In this document: positions 9,335 to 19,057 of the stretch, piece by piece
Numbering within the stretch: the first letter of the stretch is position 1
Layout: every line of letters starts with the position of its first letter
Source: Promethearchaeota archaeon
GTDB taxonomy: Archaea > Asgardarchaeota > Lokiarchaeia > Sigyniarchaeales > SOKP01
Direction: 5' to 3'
DNA: 64,000 nt
Assembly: GCA_019058445.1 (NCBI GenBank)
Contig: JAHPZA010000001.1
Span: forward strand, 124,001 to 188,000
The notes under the pieces: generated by a model
The model's database searches: none
What the model saw: only the letters and a program-made list of their open reading frames with translations
Told to the model about the DNA's origin: nothing
Program-made: the position numbers and the translations under genes

Positions 9335-12300
9335 TTGATTTCTGAGAATTTATCAAATGAGGATAAATGGGTAATATTAAAGAGTCTTTTTGATGAGAAG
9401 GGATTAGTAAGGCAACATTTGGATTCTTATAACAATTTCATTGAGCTTGAAATGCAAGATATTGTGAATGAATCTGGAGAAGTAGTACCTGATATTCCCG
9501 GATTTAAGATTAAATTTGGAAAAATAAAAGTTGGCAATCCGAAAGTTCGTGAGGCTGATGGGGCCACAATGGAAATAACTCCAATTGAAGCAAGGATAAG
9601 AGAACTTTCATATGCTGCTGATATCACTTTAGAAATGACCCCAATCACAATAGACGAGAGAACACAGAGAGAAGAAGCAGAAGAAACGCTCGACATCTAT
9701 ATTGGTAAAATTCCAATAATGCTAAAAAGTTGTCGCTGTCCATTAGAGAATTTATCGGAACCCGAATTGATAAATCGTGGTGAAGATCCATTAGATCCAG
9801 GAGGATATTTTATAATAAATGGTACTGAAAGAGTCTTAGTGACTCAAGAAGATCTAGCTCCTAACAGAATATTAGCCGAAGAAGCAAGTAGAAGTTCAAG
9901 TGCAACTCACCAAGCTAAAGTATTTTCTACTCGTAGTGGATTTAGAGCCCCAGTCACGATAGAAAGAAAGAAAGATGGTAATTTAAGGGTTTCATTCCCT
10001 TCTGTTCCAGGAAAAATACCATTAGCTATACTTATGCGTGCTCTAGGCTTACATTCTGACAGAGAAATTTTCGAAGCAATATCAGAAAATCCAGAAATAG
10101 AAAAAGAATTAATTCCTGTAGTGGATGTTGCTGCTGAAATTCAAGTATTAAAAGATCCTGAAAAATCTCAACAAAATGCTTTAGATTATATTGGTAAACG
10201 TGTTGCTATTGGCCAAACTAAAGATTATCGTATCCGTAGAGCTCTTCAAGTTTTAGATAGATATCTTTTGCCACATATTGGTAATAATGAAGAGGATAGA
10301 ATCAAAAAAGCCTATTATTTAGGACAAATGGCCCAAAAAGTTATGGAACTTGCATTAGCATTTAGAGACCCAGATGATAAAGATCATTATGCCAATAAAC
10401 GTTTGAAGTTAGCAGGGGAATTATTCACATCATTATTTAGAGTTGCCTTTCTTAACTTGGTTAAGGATATTAAGTATCAATTAGAGCGAACAGCCGTTCG
10501 AGGCAGAGCTCCAAATATAAAAACCGCGGTAAGAGCGGATGTAATAACTGAAAGAATAAGACATGCTTTAGCAACTGGAAATTGGGTTGGTGGAAAAGCG
10601 GGAGTTAGCCAATTATTAAATAGAACTAATCATGTAGGTACTTTGAGCCACCTTAGGAGAGTGATATCACCTTTAAGTCGAAGTCAACCACATTTTGAGG
10701 CAAGAGATCTTCATCCTACTCAATGGGGTAAAATATGTCCTGCTGAAACTCCTGAGGGTCCTAATTGTGGTTTGGTCAAAAATCTTGGCTTAACTTCAAT
10801 AATCTCTGTTGGAACTGATGAGAGAATTCTCGAGAATATATTACTCGATTTGGGGGTAATTCCTATAAATCAGGTTACAAATATTAGGGGAGATAAAGTT
10901 AAAGTGTTCCTTAATGGTAAATTAATTGGAATTCATCAGCAATACAATGCTTTCATACGGCAAATTAGAGAGAAAAGAAGAAAAGGAGAGATTGGTCAGT
11001 ATGTCAATATTGGCTATTATCACGATTCAAAGGAAGTACAGATAAATTGCGACGCCGGGAGAGCAACCAGACCGCTTTTTGTATTAAAAAACAAGAATTT
11101 ACTAATTAATAGTGAAGATATCGAAAAACTCAAACAAGGTAAATATATTTGGTCAGACTTAGTGCAAAAAGGGGTTATAGAATATTTAGATGCTGAAGAA
11201 GAAGAAAATGCCTATATTGCAATGTTTGAAGAAGATATTACCGCAGAACATACTCATTTTGAAATATCTCCTGCTGCAATCTTAGGGATTTGTGCCTCTA
11301 TTATACCTTTTCCTGAACACAATCAATCACCACGAAATACATACGAAGCTGGGATGGTCAAGCAAGCATTAGGATTATTTGCCGCGAATATGCATTTGAG
11401 GTTGGATACTAGAGGTCATACTTTACATTACCCTCAACAACCACTTGTTAAGACAAGTCCCATGGAAATTGTCGGATTTAATCAACGTCCAGCAGGTCAG
11501 AATTTTATTATTGGAATGATGAGTTTTGAGGGTTTTAACATTGAGGATGCTATTATTATAAATAAAGCCTCAATAAATCGAGGATTAGCTCGTAGTCATT
11601 TCTTTAGAACGTATGATGCTGAAGAAAGAAAATATCCGGGTGGTGAAGTAGACAAATTTGAAATTCCTGAAAGAGGAGTTAGAGGTTTCAAATCTGCCGA
11701 ATCATATCGATTATTATCAGAGGAAGACGGAATTATAGAGCCTGAAACTAAAGTAGATGGAGGAGATGTACTAATTGGAAGGACATCCCCTCCAAGATTC
11801 ATAAAATCTTATGAAGAATTCGAGTTAATGCAACCAAATCGAAGAGAAACTTCTAAGAATATGAGACATAATGAAAAGGGAATTGTGGATACAGTAATTA
11901 TTTCAGAAACAGTTGATGGAAATAAGCTTGTTAAAATTAAAGTGAGAGATTTAAGAATTCCAGAATTAGGAGATAAATTTTCTTCGCGTCATGGACAAAA
12001 AGGTGTACTTGGACTATTAGTACCTGAATGCGACATGCCATTTACTTCGAAAGGAGTAATCCCTGACATAATAGTTAATCCCCATGCTATGCCTTCGAGA
12101 ATGACTTTAGGTCAGTTATTTGAGGGTATTAGCGGTAAAATCGCATGTAATGTGGGGAAGCTGGGCGATGCAACAGCTTTCGAATGGAAAGATATCACTA
12201 AACTTCAAGAACAGTTAGTTCAGGCGGGATTTGAATTTAATGGAAGAGAAGTAATGTATAATGGGATTACGGGAGAAAAGTATGAAGCGGGAATTTATTG

Positions 12301-12706
12301 CGCTCCCATTTATTATCAAAAATTGTATCATCTAGTAGCAGATAAACTGCATGCCAGAGCAAGAGGTCCAGTCCAAATTTTAACTAGGCAACCAACAGAA
12401 GGTCGTGCAAGAGAGGGGGGATTAAGATTTGGAGAAATGGAACGAGATTGCCTTGTTGGTCACGGTTCTGCTTTATTATTAAAAGAACGATTGTTAGACG
12501 AGTCAGATCGAACTGTAATTCTTGTATGTGAAAAATGTGGTCTTCTTGCGGTCTATGATAGAAATAGAGATAAACGCTATTGTCCAGTATGTGGAGAGGG
12601 GACAATCATTTCAAAGGTTGTTTGCTCATATGCTTTTAAACTACTTTTACAAGAAATGATGAGCTTAGGACTCGCACCAAGATTAAAACTCAAGGAAAAA
12701 ATTTAG
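9335..12706 (+). CDS. rpoB: DNA-directed RNA polymerase subunit B, full length (unsplit)
   Basis: 1123 aa; HPTQWGKICPAETPEGPNCGLVKNL, ELGDKFSSRHGQKGV, C-terminal Zn ribbon CEKCGLLAVYDRNRDKRYCPVCG. Confidence 0.98.
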   Translation: MISENLSNEDKWVILKSLFDEKGLVRQHLDSYNNFIELEMQDIVNESGEVVPDIPGFKIKFGKIKVGNPKVREADGATMEITPIEARIRELSYAADITLEMTPITIDERTQREEAEETLDIYIGKIPIMLKSCRCPLENLSEPELINRGEDPLDPGGYFIINGTERVLVTQEDLAPNRILAEEASRSSSATHQAKVFSTRSGFRAPVTIERKKDGNLRVSFPSVPGKIPLAILMRALGLHSDREIFEAISENPEIEKELIPVVDVAAEIQVLKDPEKSQQNALDYIGKRVAIGQTKDYRIRRALQVLDRYLLPHIGNNEEDRIKKAYYLGQMAQKVMELALAFRDPDDKDHYANKRLKLAGELFTSLFRVAFLNLVKDIKYQLERTAVRGRAPNIKTAVRADVITERIRHALATGNWVGGKAGVSQLLNRTNHVGTLSHLRRVISPLSRSQPHFEARDLHPTQWGKICPAETPEGPNCGLVKNLGLTSIISVGTDERILENILLDLGVIPINQVTNIRGDKVKVFLNGKLIGIHQQYNAFIRQIREKRRKGEIGQYVNIGYYHDSKEVQINCDAGRATRPLFVLKNKNLLINSEDIEKLKQGKYIWSDLVQKGVIEYLDAEEEENAYIAMFEEDITAEHTHFEISPAAILGICASIIPFPEHNQSPRNTYEAGMVKQALGLFAANMHLRLDTRGHTLHYPQQPLVKTSPMEIVGFNQRPAGQNFIIGMMSFEGFNIEDAIIINKASINRGLARSHFFRTYDAEERKYPGGEVDKFEIPERGVRGFKSAESYRLLSEEDGIIEPETKVDGGDVLIGRTSPPRFIKSYEEFELMQPNRRETSKNMRHNEKGIVDTVIISETVDGNKLVKIKVRDLRIPELGDKFSSRHGQKGVLGLLVPECDMPFTSKGVIPDIIVNPHAMPSRMTLGQLFEGISGKIACNVGKLGDATAFEWKDITKLQEQLVQAGFEFNGREVMYNGITGEKYEAGIYCAPIYYQKLYHLVADKLHARARGPVQILTRQPTEGRAREGGLRFGEMERDCLVGHGSALLLKERLLDESDRTVILVCEKCGLLAVYDRNRDKRYCPVCGEGTIISKVVCSYAFKLLLQEMMSLGLAPRLKLKEKI

Positions 12707-12888
12707 TCCAACATTTTTTTTATTACTCTTTTTAATGATATTCTAATAAAAATTCTGATATATGTAATTTAAAAAGCTTTAAAGTTCAGATTTGAACAAA
12801 TAATTTGGTTACATTGATCATTTTGTATGAGAAATTTATTCTTAAATAATTTATTCACAAAAATTCATTGAAAGATTGTAGAATAGAT

Positions 12889-13179
12889 TCAATAGCCCGC
12901 TTGGAGCAAAAAGAAATGCAATGAAAAACCTAAAAATATGGAACCAACCAAAATTGTGATAATAGACAGTCTAATTGAGGTTTCCCTTCCATACTTAGTA
13001 TAGAGTACTAAAATTAATAAAGCTACTATCCCTATTCCAAAAAAAATCCAAGCTAAAACCCATAAAACAAGTGAAGGGCCCTCAAATAGTTCTTCTGGAG
13101 GTCTTTCTTCTTCCCAAGGCCATTCAAAGTCATTTTGTAATATTGTACTAGTTAACACAAAAAGTAAGGTAAGAATCAT
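12889..13179 (-). CDS. small membrane protein, unknown
   Basis: 96 aa, three hydrophobic segments. Confidence 0.55.
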   Translation of the reverse strand: MILTLLFVLTSTILQNDFEWPWEEERPPEELFEGPSLVLWVLAWIFFGIGIVALLILVLYTKYGRETSIRLSIITILVGSIFLGFSLHFFLLQAGY

Positions 13180-13320
13180 TTGTATTCAAATTTTAATTTT
13201 AAAGCTTGTTTAAGCTATAAATTTTTCATTTTTTTTTAAGTTTTTCAATAAATAGAATTTTAAAGAGATGTTCGCTTATTATTATTAAAATTTTTAAAAA
13301 AAATAAAACTCTAAGTTAAA

Positions 13321-14097
13321 ATGCATTATTTAAGTGAGCTAATTAAAACCCCTTCTTTACAGGATCCAGCAAAAAAGCATATGAATATTCACCGTCATTT
13401 TTATAGATACTCTAAAGGTGATTTTATCGGTCCTGCATTAAAGATAACTATTACAAAAGCAAGAATAACGCTTAGGGGATCACATGAATATGAAGATTTA
13501 ATTCAGGAAATTGTAGTTCGTACAATGGGTGGTAACGATATCAATATTAATGGGGTTTTAATTACAGGGAGCGATATTAATGAAGATCTTCAAAATCTTG
13601 GGTTAGATTGGAATTTAAAAAAATCCACTGGTAAAACAAAGAATTATAAGGCTGAAGTATCGGATAAAATTACAGCAGAACTTTTACTCAAAATTATTGA
13701 AAAGTTTCGAATAAATTCATATCTCCTACTATCTTTTAATGTTAATCCAACATGTAAGGTTAGTACAAAAAAGAGAATCCCTCAACCTTCTAAGAAAAAA
13801 GTGGATGAAGATGATATAAATAAGAGAGTTCAATTCTGCACAGGAGTAATTAACAATACCCAAGAGAATCTAAAATTGATAATTGATTTAGCATTATCAG
13901 ATTTTAAAGCAGACCTTCCTAATCAATTTAAAAACATAATATTACTAAATAACTATAAAATAGAAGAAATTATCCTCCCCAAAGATGTTAAAAATTCTAT
14001 GTTGTTAAGAATAATAGCAATCAGAAAAGGGAAAATGTTTCGTTCCCTTGAATATGATGGAGACATAATAGAGAAACAGTATAATATCGTTGTCTAA
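13321..14097 (+). CDS. conserved hypothetical protein upstream of TFE
   Basis: 258 aa ORF, good codon character, no family recognised. Confidence 0.65.
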   Translation: MHYLSELIKTPSLQDPAKKHMNIHRHFYRYSKGDFIGPALKITITKARITLRGSHEYEDLIQEIVVRTMGGNDININGVLITGSDINEDLQNLGLDWNLKKSTGKTKNYKAEVSDKITAELLLKIIEKFRINSYLLLSFNVNPTCKVSTKKRIPQPSKKKVDEDDINKRVQFCTGVINNTQENLKLIIDLALSDFKADLPNQFKNIILLNNYKIEEIILPKDVKNSMLLRIIAIRKGKMFRSLEYDGDIIEKQYNIVV

Positions 14098-14183
14098 ATT
14101 TAATTGTTAAAAAATGTTGGCATAATTTAGTAAAATTTAATTCTTATAAAACACTAAAAAATATCATAAAAAGACTAAAATAT

Positions 14184-14780
14184 ATGAGTCAGAGAGGAAT
14201 GTCTTTAAATCCCTTTTTAAGATCTCTTCTATATCTTATTGGTGGCGATGTAGCAATAGAAGTCGGAATAGAACTTTTAAATTCTGAAAATGAAGATATT
14301 ACAGATGAGGATATTACCGAAAATATTAAGGATCGGATTGAGGGGAAAGGAATAGATTTCGAGCCCGATGATAGCGATATATTAAAATTAAATACTGTTC
14401 GAAAAACGCTTTATAAATTATACAGTGAAAAATTGGCTCAATTTAGAAGGATAAGGGATAAAAGCACTGGATGGTTTATCTATTACTGGTGGCATGAATT
14501 TGACTTTCTTGAGAGTATTTTACTAGAAAAAAAGAATTATGTCCAAAGAAAGCTCAGAGACAGGCTCCAATATGAAGAAAATAATTATTTCTTCATTTGT
14601 AAAGCTTGTGAAATGTCAAATATGAAATATAGATTTGATGAAGCATTTGAATTAAACTTTAGGTGCCCAGAATGTGGGGGCCCCTTAGAAGCTCAAGATA
14701 ATCAAAAAATAATTGATTTTTTAAAAGAAAAAATTGTACTCAATCAAAATGTAACAATTAGTAAGGAGTTTGAAGAGTAA
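14184..14780 (+). CDS. tfe: transcription initiation factor TFE (TFIIE alpha)
   Basis: N-terminal wHTH, TGWFIYYWW motif, C-terminal Zn ribbon CKACEMSNMKYRFDEAFELNFRCPECGG. Confidence 0.92.
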   Translation: MSQRGMSLNPFLRSLLYLIGGDVAIEVGIELLNSENEDITDEDITENIKDRIEGKGIDFEPDDSDILKLNTVRKTLYKLYSEKLAQFRRIRDKSTGWFIYYWWHEFDFLESILLEKKNYVQRKLRDRLQYEENNYFFICKACEMSNMKYRFDEAFELNFRCPECGGPLEAQDNQKIIDFLKEKIVLNQNVTISKEFEE

Positions 14781-14785
14781 TATAC

Positions 14786-15355
14786 TCACTTTTTCTTTTT
14801 GATAAATGCAGTATCGCCCATTGAAGTAGTTGATGTCTTTTTCATATATTTTTTTGTATTAACTTTTACATCATCAGTGGCCTTGAGGATCTGAATTTTA
14901 TATACTTCTTCAATCTTTTTTGCTAATTTTAAATTCGGCTCTACTTTCCCAGATTCAATCCTCCTTAGTAGGGATGGTTTTTCATTTAATTTTTGAGCAA
15001 ATTGTTCTTGAGTAAGGTTTTTCTGCGTTCTGACATTTCGAATTCTCTTTGAGTAATCAGATACAATTTCCACTGAAGGTTCCAGAATACTGCTTTGTTT
15101 AGTAGACGGTTTTCTTTTAATAATTTTTTGTGTATTTTTAGAGGTTCTTTCAAAACTGGAGATTTTAGGTTTACTTATTATTTTTTTACCTAAATGTGCG
15201 CAACTTTGACATACTGTTATTTTTGCTCCTTCTATTAAGACTTTTTGACCTTTACCCCATATTTTGCCTCCACAAATGGGACAGTCATCATCTATTCTAG
15301 CATTTTTTTTTTTATACATGGATAAACTTAAATCTATTATATATTTAAAAATCAA
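14786..15355 (-). CDS. mbf1: MBF1-like multiprotein bridging factor (Zn ribbon + HTH); likely start at internal Met (MYKKK...)
   Basis: CPICGGKIWGKGQKVLIEGAKITVCQSCAHLGK and HTH RNVRTQKNLTQEQFAQKLNEKPSLLRRIESG. Confidence 0.93.
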   Translation of the reverse strand: MIFKYIIDLSLSMYKKKNARIDDDCPICGGKIWGKGQKVLIEGAKITVCQSCAHLGKKIISKPKISSFERTSKNTQKIIKRKPSTKQSSILEPSVEIVSDYSKRIRNVRTQKNLTQEQFAQKLNEKPSLLRRIESGKVEPNLKLAKKIEEVYKIQILKATDDVKVNTKKYMKKTSTTSMGDTAFIKKKK

Positions 15356-15535
15356 TGGTGTTATATGATATAAATTAGCTAAAGGAAATTCTTATAATTT
15401 ATGTTTTTATGGAAATTTTATAAAATATAATATATAGATTTTTTTTACATCAAAGATTTAATTTTGATGAAGAGATAGACTTAAATTTATATGAATAAAA
15501 GTTTATTATTAAATTAAAATCGTTCAAATAAAAAC

Positions 15536-16762
15536 TTGGGTTTACTGAATGTGACAACTACTAAAGATAAAAAGAAGAAGGAAGAGACGAAAGATGGAGA
15601 GTATCTAATCACTTATACGAGGCATCTTGAAAAAAGGCTCCGTAATTTAGAGACTGAGAAACAGCTATTAGATGCAGAAAGATTAAGATTAGAGCAAGAG
15701 CTTCATAGTCTTAGGAATGAAATTGACAGATTAAGAGAGCCACCCCTAGTTTCAGCAACCGTTATTGATATTTTAGATGATAGTAGAGGAAGAGCAATTG
15801 TAAAAAGTTCAACCGGTCCTAGTTTTGTAGTCAATGCAAGTAGAAAAGTGAAGAATGAGAAGTTGAATCCTGGTATGAGAGTTGCTTTAAACCAACGTAC
15901 TTTTGCGATAATGGAGGTATTGCCAACAAAATTGGATCCTTTCGTTAAAGGGATGGAAGTTATTGATTCAATTCCAGATATCTCCTATAATGATGTTGGT
16001 GGTCTGGAGGACCAAATGCAAGAAGTGAGAGAAACTGTGGAATTACCCCTTAAAAAACCAGAGTTATTTAAGAAAATCGGGATAGAACCTCCCAAAGGAG
16101 TATTGCTATATGGAGCTCCTGGTACGGGAAAAACATTATTAGCAAAAGCAGTTGCTCATGAAACTGAAGCTACTTTCATAAGAATCATAGGTTCTGAATT
16201 AGTTCAGAAATTTATTGGGGAAGGAGCTCGATTAGTGAGAGAGATTTTTAATCTAGCAAAAGAAAAAGCTCCAACAATTTTATTTATTGATGAATTAGAT
16301 GCGATTGGTTCTCAAAGACTTAAAATCGCAACATCTGGAGATAGAGAGGTCCAAAGAACTTTAATGCAGCTGTTAAGTGAACTGGACGGATTTGATATAA
16401 GAGGAGATGTAAAAATTATTGGCGCAACAAACAGAGTTGATATCTTAGATCCCGCATTATTAAGACCTGGAAGATTTGACCGAATGATTGAATTTCCTAT
16501 TCCAGATGAATTTTCAAGAGAATCAATTTTTAAGATTCATACTAGGAATTTAACTGTGGAAGATGATTTAAATCTGAAGAAATTCGTTAATCTTACAGAA
16601 GGTGCAACAGGAGCGGATATTAAAGCAATATGTACTGAGGCTGGGATGTATGCTATACGAAGAGAAGCTGAAATGATTAAGGAAAGCGATTTTTTTGATG
16701 CCGTAAATAAAGTAATGCGAAAAGCAAAAGAAAAATTCGTAGACTCAAGACTATATATGTAA
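15536..16762 (+). CDS. pan: proteasome-activating nucleotidase PAN
   Basis: Coiled coil + OB + [38 protein letters not shown]. Confidence 0.95.
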   Translation: MGLLNVTTTKDKKKKEETKDGEYLITYTRHLEKRLRNLETEKQLLDAERLRLEQELHSLRNEIDRLREPPLVSATVIDILDDSRGRAIVKSSTGPSFVVNASRKVKNEKLNPGMRVALNQRTFAIMEVLPTKLDPFVKGMEVIDSIPDISYNDVGGLEDQMQEVRETVELPLKKPELFKKIGIEPPKGVLLYGAPGTGKTLLAKAVAHETEATFIRIIGSELVQKFIGEGARLVREIFNLAKEKAPTILFIDELDAIGSQRLKIATSGDREVQRTLMQLLSELDGFDIRGDVKIIGATNRVDILDPALLRPGRFDRMIEFPIPDEFSRESIFKIHTRNLTVEDDLNLKKFVNLTEGATGADIKAICTEAGMYAIRREAEMIKESDFFDAVNKVMRKAKEKFVDSRLYM

Positions 16763-16857
16763 AGATATTTTACTTCTTACATTTTTATTTTAATATTAAC
16801 TATTCTAATAATAGTTAGTTTATTATCTAAACAAAATCTACAAGCTACATTAATAAA

Positions 16858-17349
16858 TTGAATGTTGAATATTTATTAGGATTGCGGAAAATTACAGCTA
16901 TATGTGATTATCAATTTGATCCAGAAATAACCGACGTCCTATTTAGTAATAAAGAAAATATTCACCTTGAGAGGTCAAAAAATACTAATAAAATTAGATA
17001 TATATACGTAAAAGACAATCTACTATTAACATTGAGACCAACTAACGGTTTGTTTACATTAAGTTTTTTCTCCGCCCAAAAAATAATAGATAATACCCCT
17101 CCACCTAAATTAAGGGCTATTGTATTGAATGAAGTCTCAGATTATATTAAAAAGGGGAGAAATGTCTTCTGTAAACATATTATTGATATTGACGAAAATT
17201 TAAGACCTATGGATGAAGTTATTATAGTTGATCAAAATGACGAATTATTAGCATTGGGTCGTTTAAAACTTCCGATTACCTATATCAAGACTTTTAAATA
17301 TGGTGTGGGTATTAATGTTAGAAAAGGAATTAATAAATCAAAAGGTTAA
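16858..17349 (+). CDS. PUA-domain protein
   Basis: FCKHIIDIDENLRPMDEVIIVDQNDELLALGRLKL is PUA-like. Confidence 0.75.
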   Translation: MNVEYLLGLRKITAICDYQFDPEITDVLFSNKENIHLERSKNTNKIRYIYVKDNLLLTLRPTNGLFTLSFFSAQKIIDNTPPPKLRAIVLNEVSDYIKKGRNVFCKHIIDIDENLRPMDEVIIVDQNDELLALGRLKLPITYIKTFKYGVGINVRKGINKSKG

Positions 17350-17387
17350 AAATCAAAATTAATTTTATATAGTAAATTGTTGTAAAT

Positions 17388-17876
17388 GTGAAAATAAGTA
17401 TGAAATTACCTAAAGAAATGCAGAAAAAAGAGAAGAGTAAACCAAAACGCCCTCAAGCAGTTAAAAAGAGAGAAGGTCAACAATTTGGGTCTAGACAAAT
17501 GCGTAGAAAAATGCAGCAACAAGGGATAGATATGGATCAAGTCGACGCAACACGAGTAATAATTGAAGGCCCTGAGAAAACACTTGTTATTACTCAACCT
17601 GAAGTGGTTTTAATGAAACAAGCAGGTCAGGAAATATACCAAGTAATTGGAACAGCAGAAGAATTTTCTCCAGAAGAAATTTCAATCGATGAGGCAGAGA
17701 AAATAGATGATAGTGAACCATTAGATGAATCCGAGATGAAACCTACCATTACTGAGAATGATATTATGTTAGTAGCGGCACAGGCAAATGTTGAACGAGA
17801 CGAAGCTGAGGCTGTTTTAATAGATTGCAATGGTGATATTGCTAAAGCTATTTTGCTTCTTAAAAATAGACCTTAA
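17388..17876 (+). CDS. nac: nascent polypeptide-associated complex protein (NAC domain + C-terminal UBA)
   Basis: FGSRQMRRKMQQQGIDMDQVDATRVIIEGPEKTLVITQPEVVLMKQAGQEIYQVIGTAEE; UBA NDIMLVAAQANVERDEAEAVLIDCNGDIAKAILLL. Confidence 0.93.
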   Translation: MKISMKLPKEMQKKEKSKPKRPQAVKKREGQQFGSRQMRRKMQQQGIDMDQVDATRVIIEGPEKTLVITQPEVVLMKQAGQEIYQVIGTAEEFSPEEISIDEAEKIDDSEPLDESEMKPTITENDIMLVAAQANVERDEAEAVLIDCNGDIAKAILLLKNRP

Positions 17877-17970
17877 ATTCTTAAAAGTAAAATTTGAATA
17901 ATAAGAAAACATTAAGAATAATGAACCTATTTAAAATATATTCATAAGGAATTATAATTAATGAGTTAAC

Positions 17971-18327
17971 ATGTCTAAAATTAAAAAAAAACCCGCCGAT
18001 CGCTCAACAACAACTATTTCGAAAAAGGATATCGCATTTGAGAAATCAATCCAGTTTTGTGCGTGGATGTTTTTAATCTCATTAAGCATATTTCTTGTTT
18101 ATTATGGTATTTTTGATATCATCTTAGAAGAAATTGATATTGAAATCACCGCTATGCTATTTTCCTACGCTCTTTTTACGGGAACATCTTCTGCACTTTG
18201 CTTTGCTTTATCAACAAAAATAAGAAGAAATAGAGATAGAAAGAAAGAGATATTTATAGACTGGATTATAGCTGAGTTTTTGTTTTGTATGTTTGCGATA
18301 TTTTCAGTAGCGGTTTATCAATGGTAA
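17971..18327 (+). CDS. small membrane protein, unknown
   Basis: 118 aa, several TM-like segments. Confidence 0.55.
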   Translation: MSKIKKKPADRSTTTISKKDIAFEKSIQFCAWMFLISLSIFLVYYGIFDIILEEIDIEITAMLFSYALFTGTSSALCFALSTKIRRNRDRKKEIFIDWIIAEFLFCMFAIFSVAVYQW

Positions 18328-18330
18328 AAA

Positions 18331-18663
18331 TTATTTATAATCCTCCCTCGCAGGACTAAAAACTTCTACAACTTCAGCAGTTTCAAGCACTTTTGCGCCA
18401 TGTTTTTCCCACGAATCAAAAACATAGCTATCTCCTTCTTGAGCTAAAAATTCACCTCTAGTTTCAGTAACAAATTGGATTTTTCCAGACACTACGTACC
18501 CAATCTGATGGGCATCGTGATCATGGAGAGGAATTTCAGCGTTTTTTTCAAGATCAAAAAAACATAACATAACTGAATCATTATAAGTCATGGTTTTTCT
18601 AAAAATTCCGTCTAGCGCTTTGACTTTTTGGATATTGTCTTTATTTACGGGTCCTTTAATCAT
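18331..18663 (-). CDS. cupin-domain protein
   Basis: IPLHDHDAHQIGYVVSGKIQFVTETRGEFLAQEGDSYVFDSWEKHGAKV. Confidence 0.88.
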   Translation of the reverse strand: MIKGPVNKDNIQKVKALDGIFRKTMTYNDSVMLCFFDLEKNAEIPLHDHDAHQIGYVVSGKIQFVTETRGEFLAQEGDSYVFDSWEKHGAKVLETAEVVEVFSPAREDYK

Positions 18664-19041
18664 TTATTTTTTACCTCTTACATCCATTTAATATTTTTTT
18701 TATTTAAATATATACAAGACTAATTCTTATAAAATTTTATAGTTAAAACTGAAAGGCGTTTTACTGACTAGCGACAGAAATCCCTAAGAAGAGAAATTAG
18801 AAAACTAGTTAACCCTCTAAATAAAAAAATCCTAAAATGATTAGGATTTCAAGAGGAAACTCTTTTACAAGAACATTGTTACATTAATAGGAAAAACTTA
18901 AATTAAAAATACAAATAAATTTTTATATTCATCGAAGAAAAATATAATGTAATTAACTGAAATATTATTCACATGAATTATCTAATTAGGTTGGGATTGC
19001 CGACAAAAATTCTTTATTTGTGAATCTTAAAGATAAGTTTA

Positions 19042-19049
19042 TTTATAAA
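19042..19049 (+). promoter_or_regulatory. putative TATA box of nrdD
   Basis: tttataaa; only 9 nt before the listed ATG, which favours the downstream start at 19088. Confidence 0.35.
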
Positions 19050-19057
19050 AAGATAAA

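Noticed and set aside
18827-18849. Inverted repeat AAATCCTAA-AATGA-TTAGGATTT in the cupin-nrdD gap
   Set aside because: Short AT-rich palindrome; no surrounding gene or element supports a specific role beyond a possible terminator
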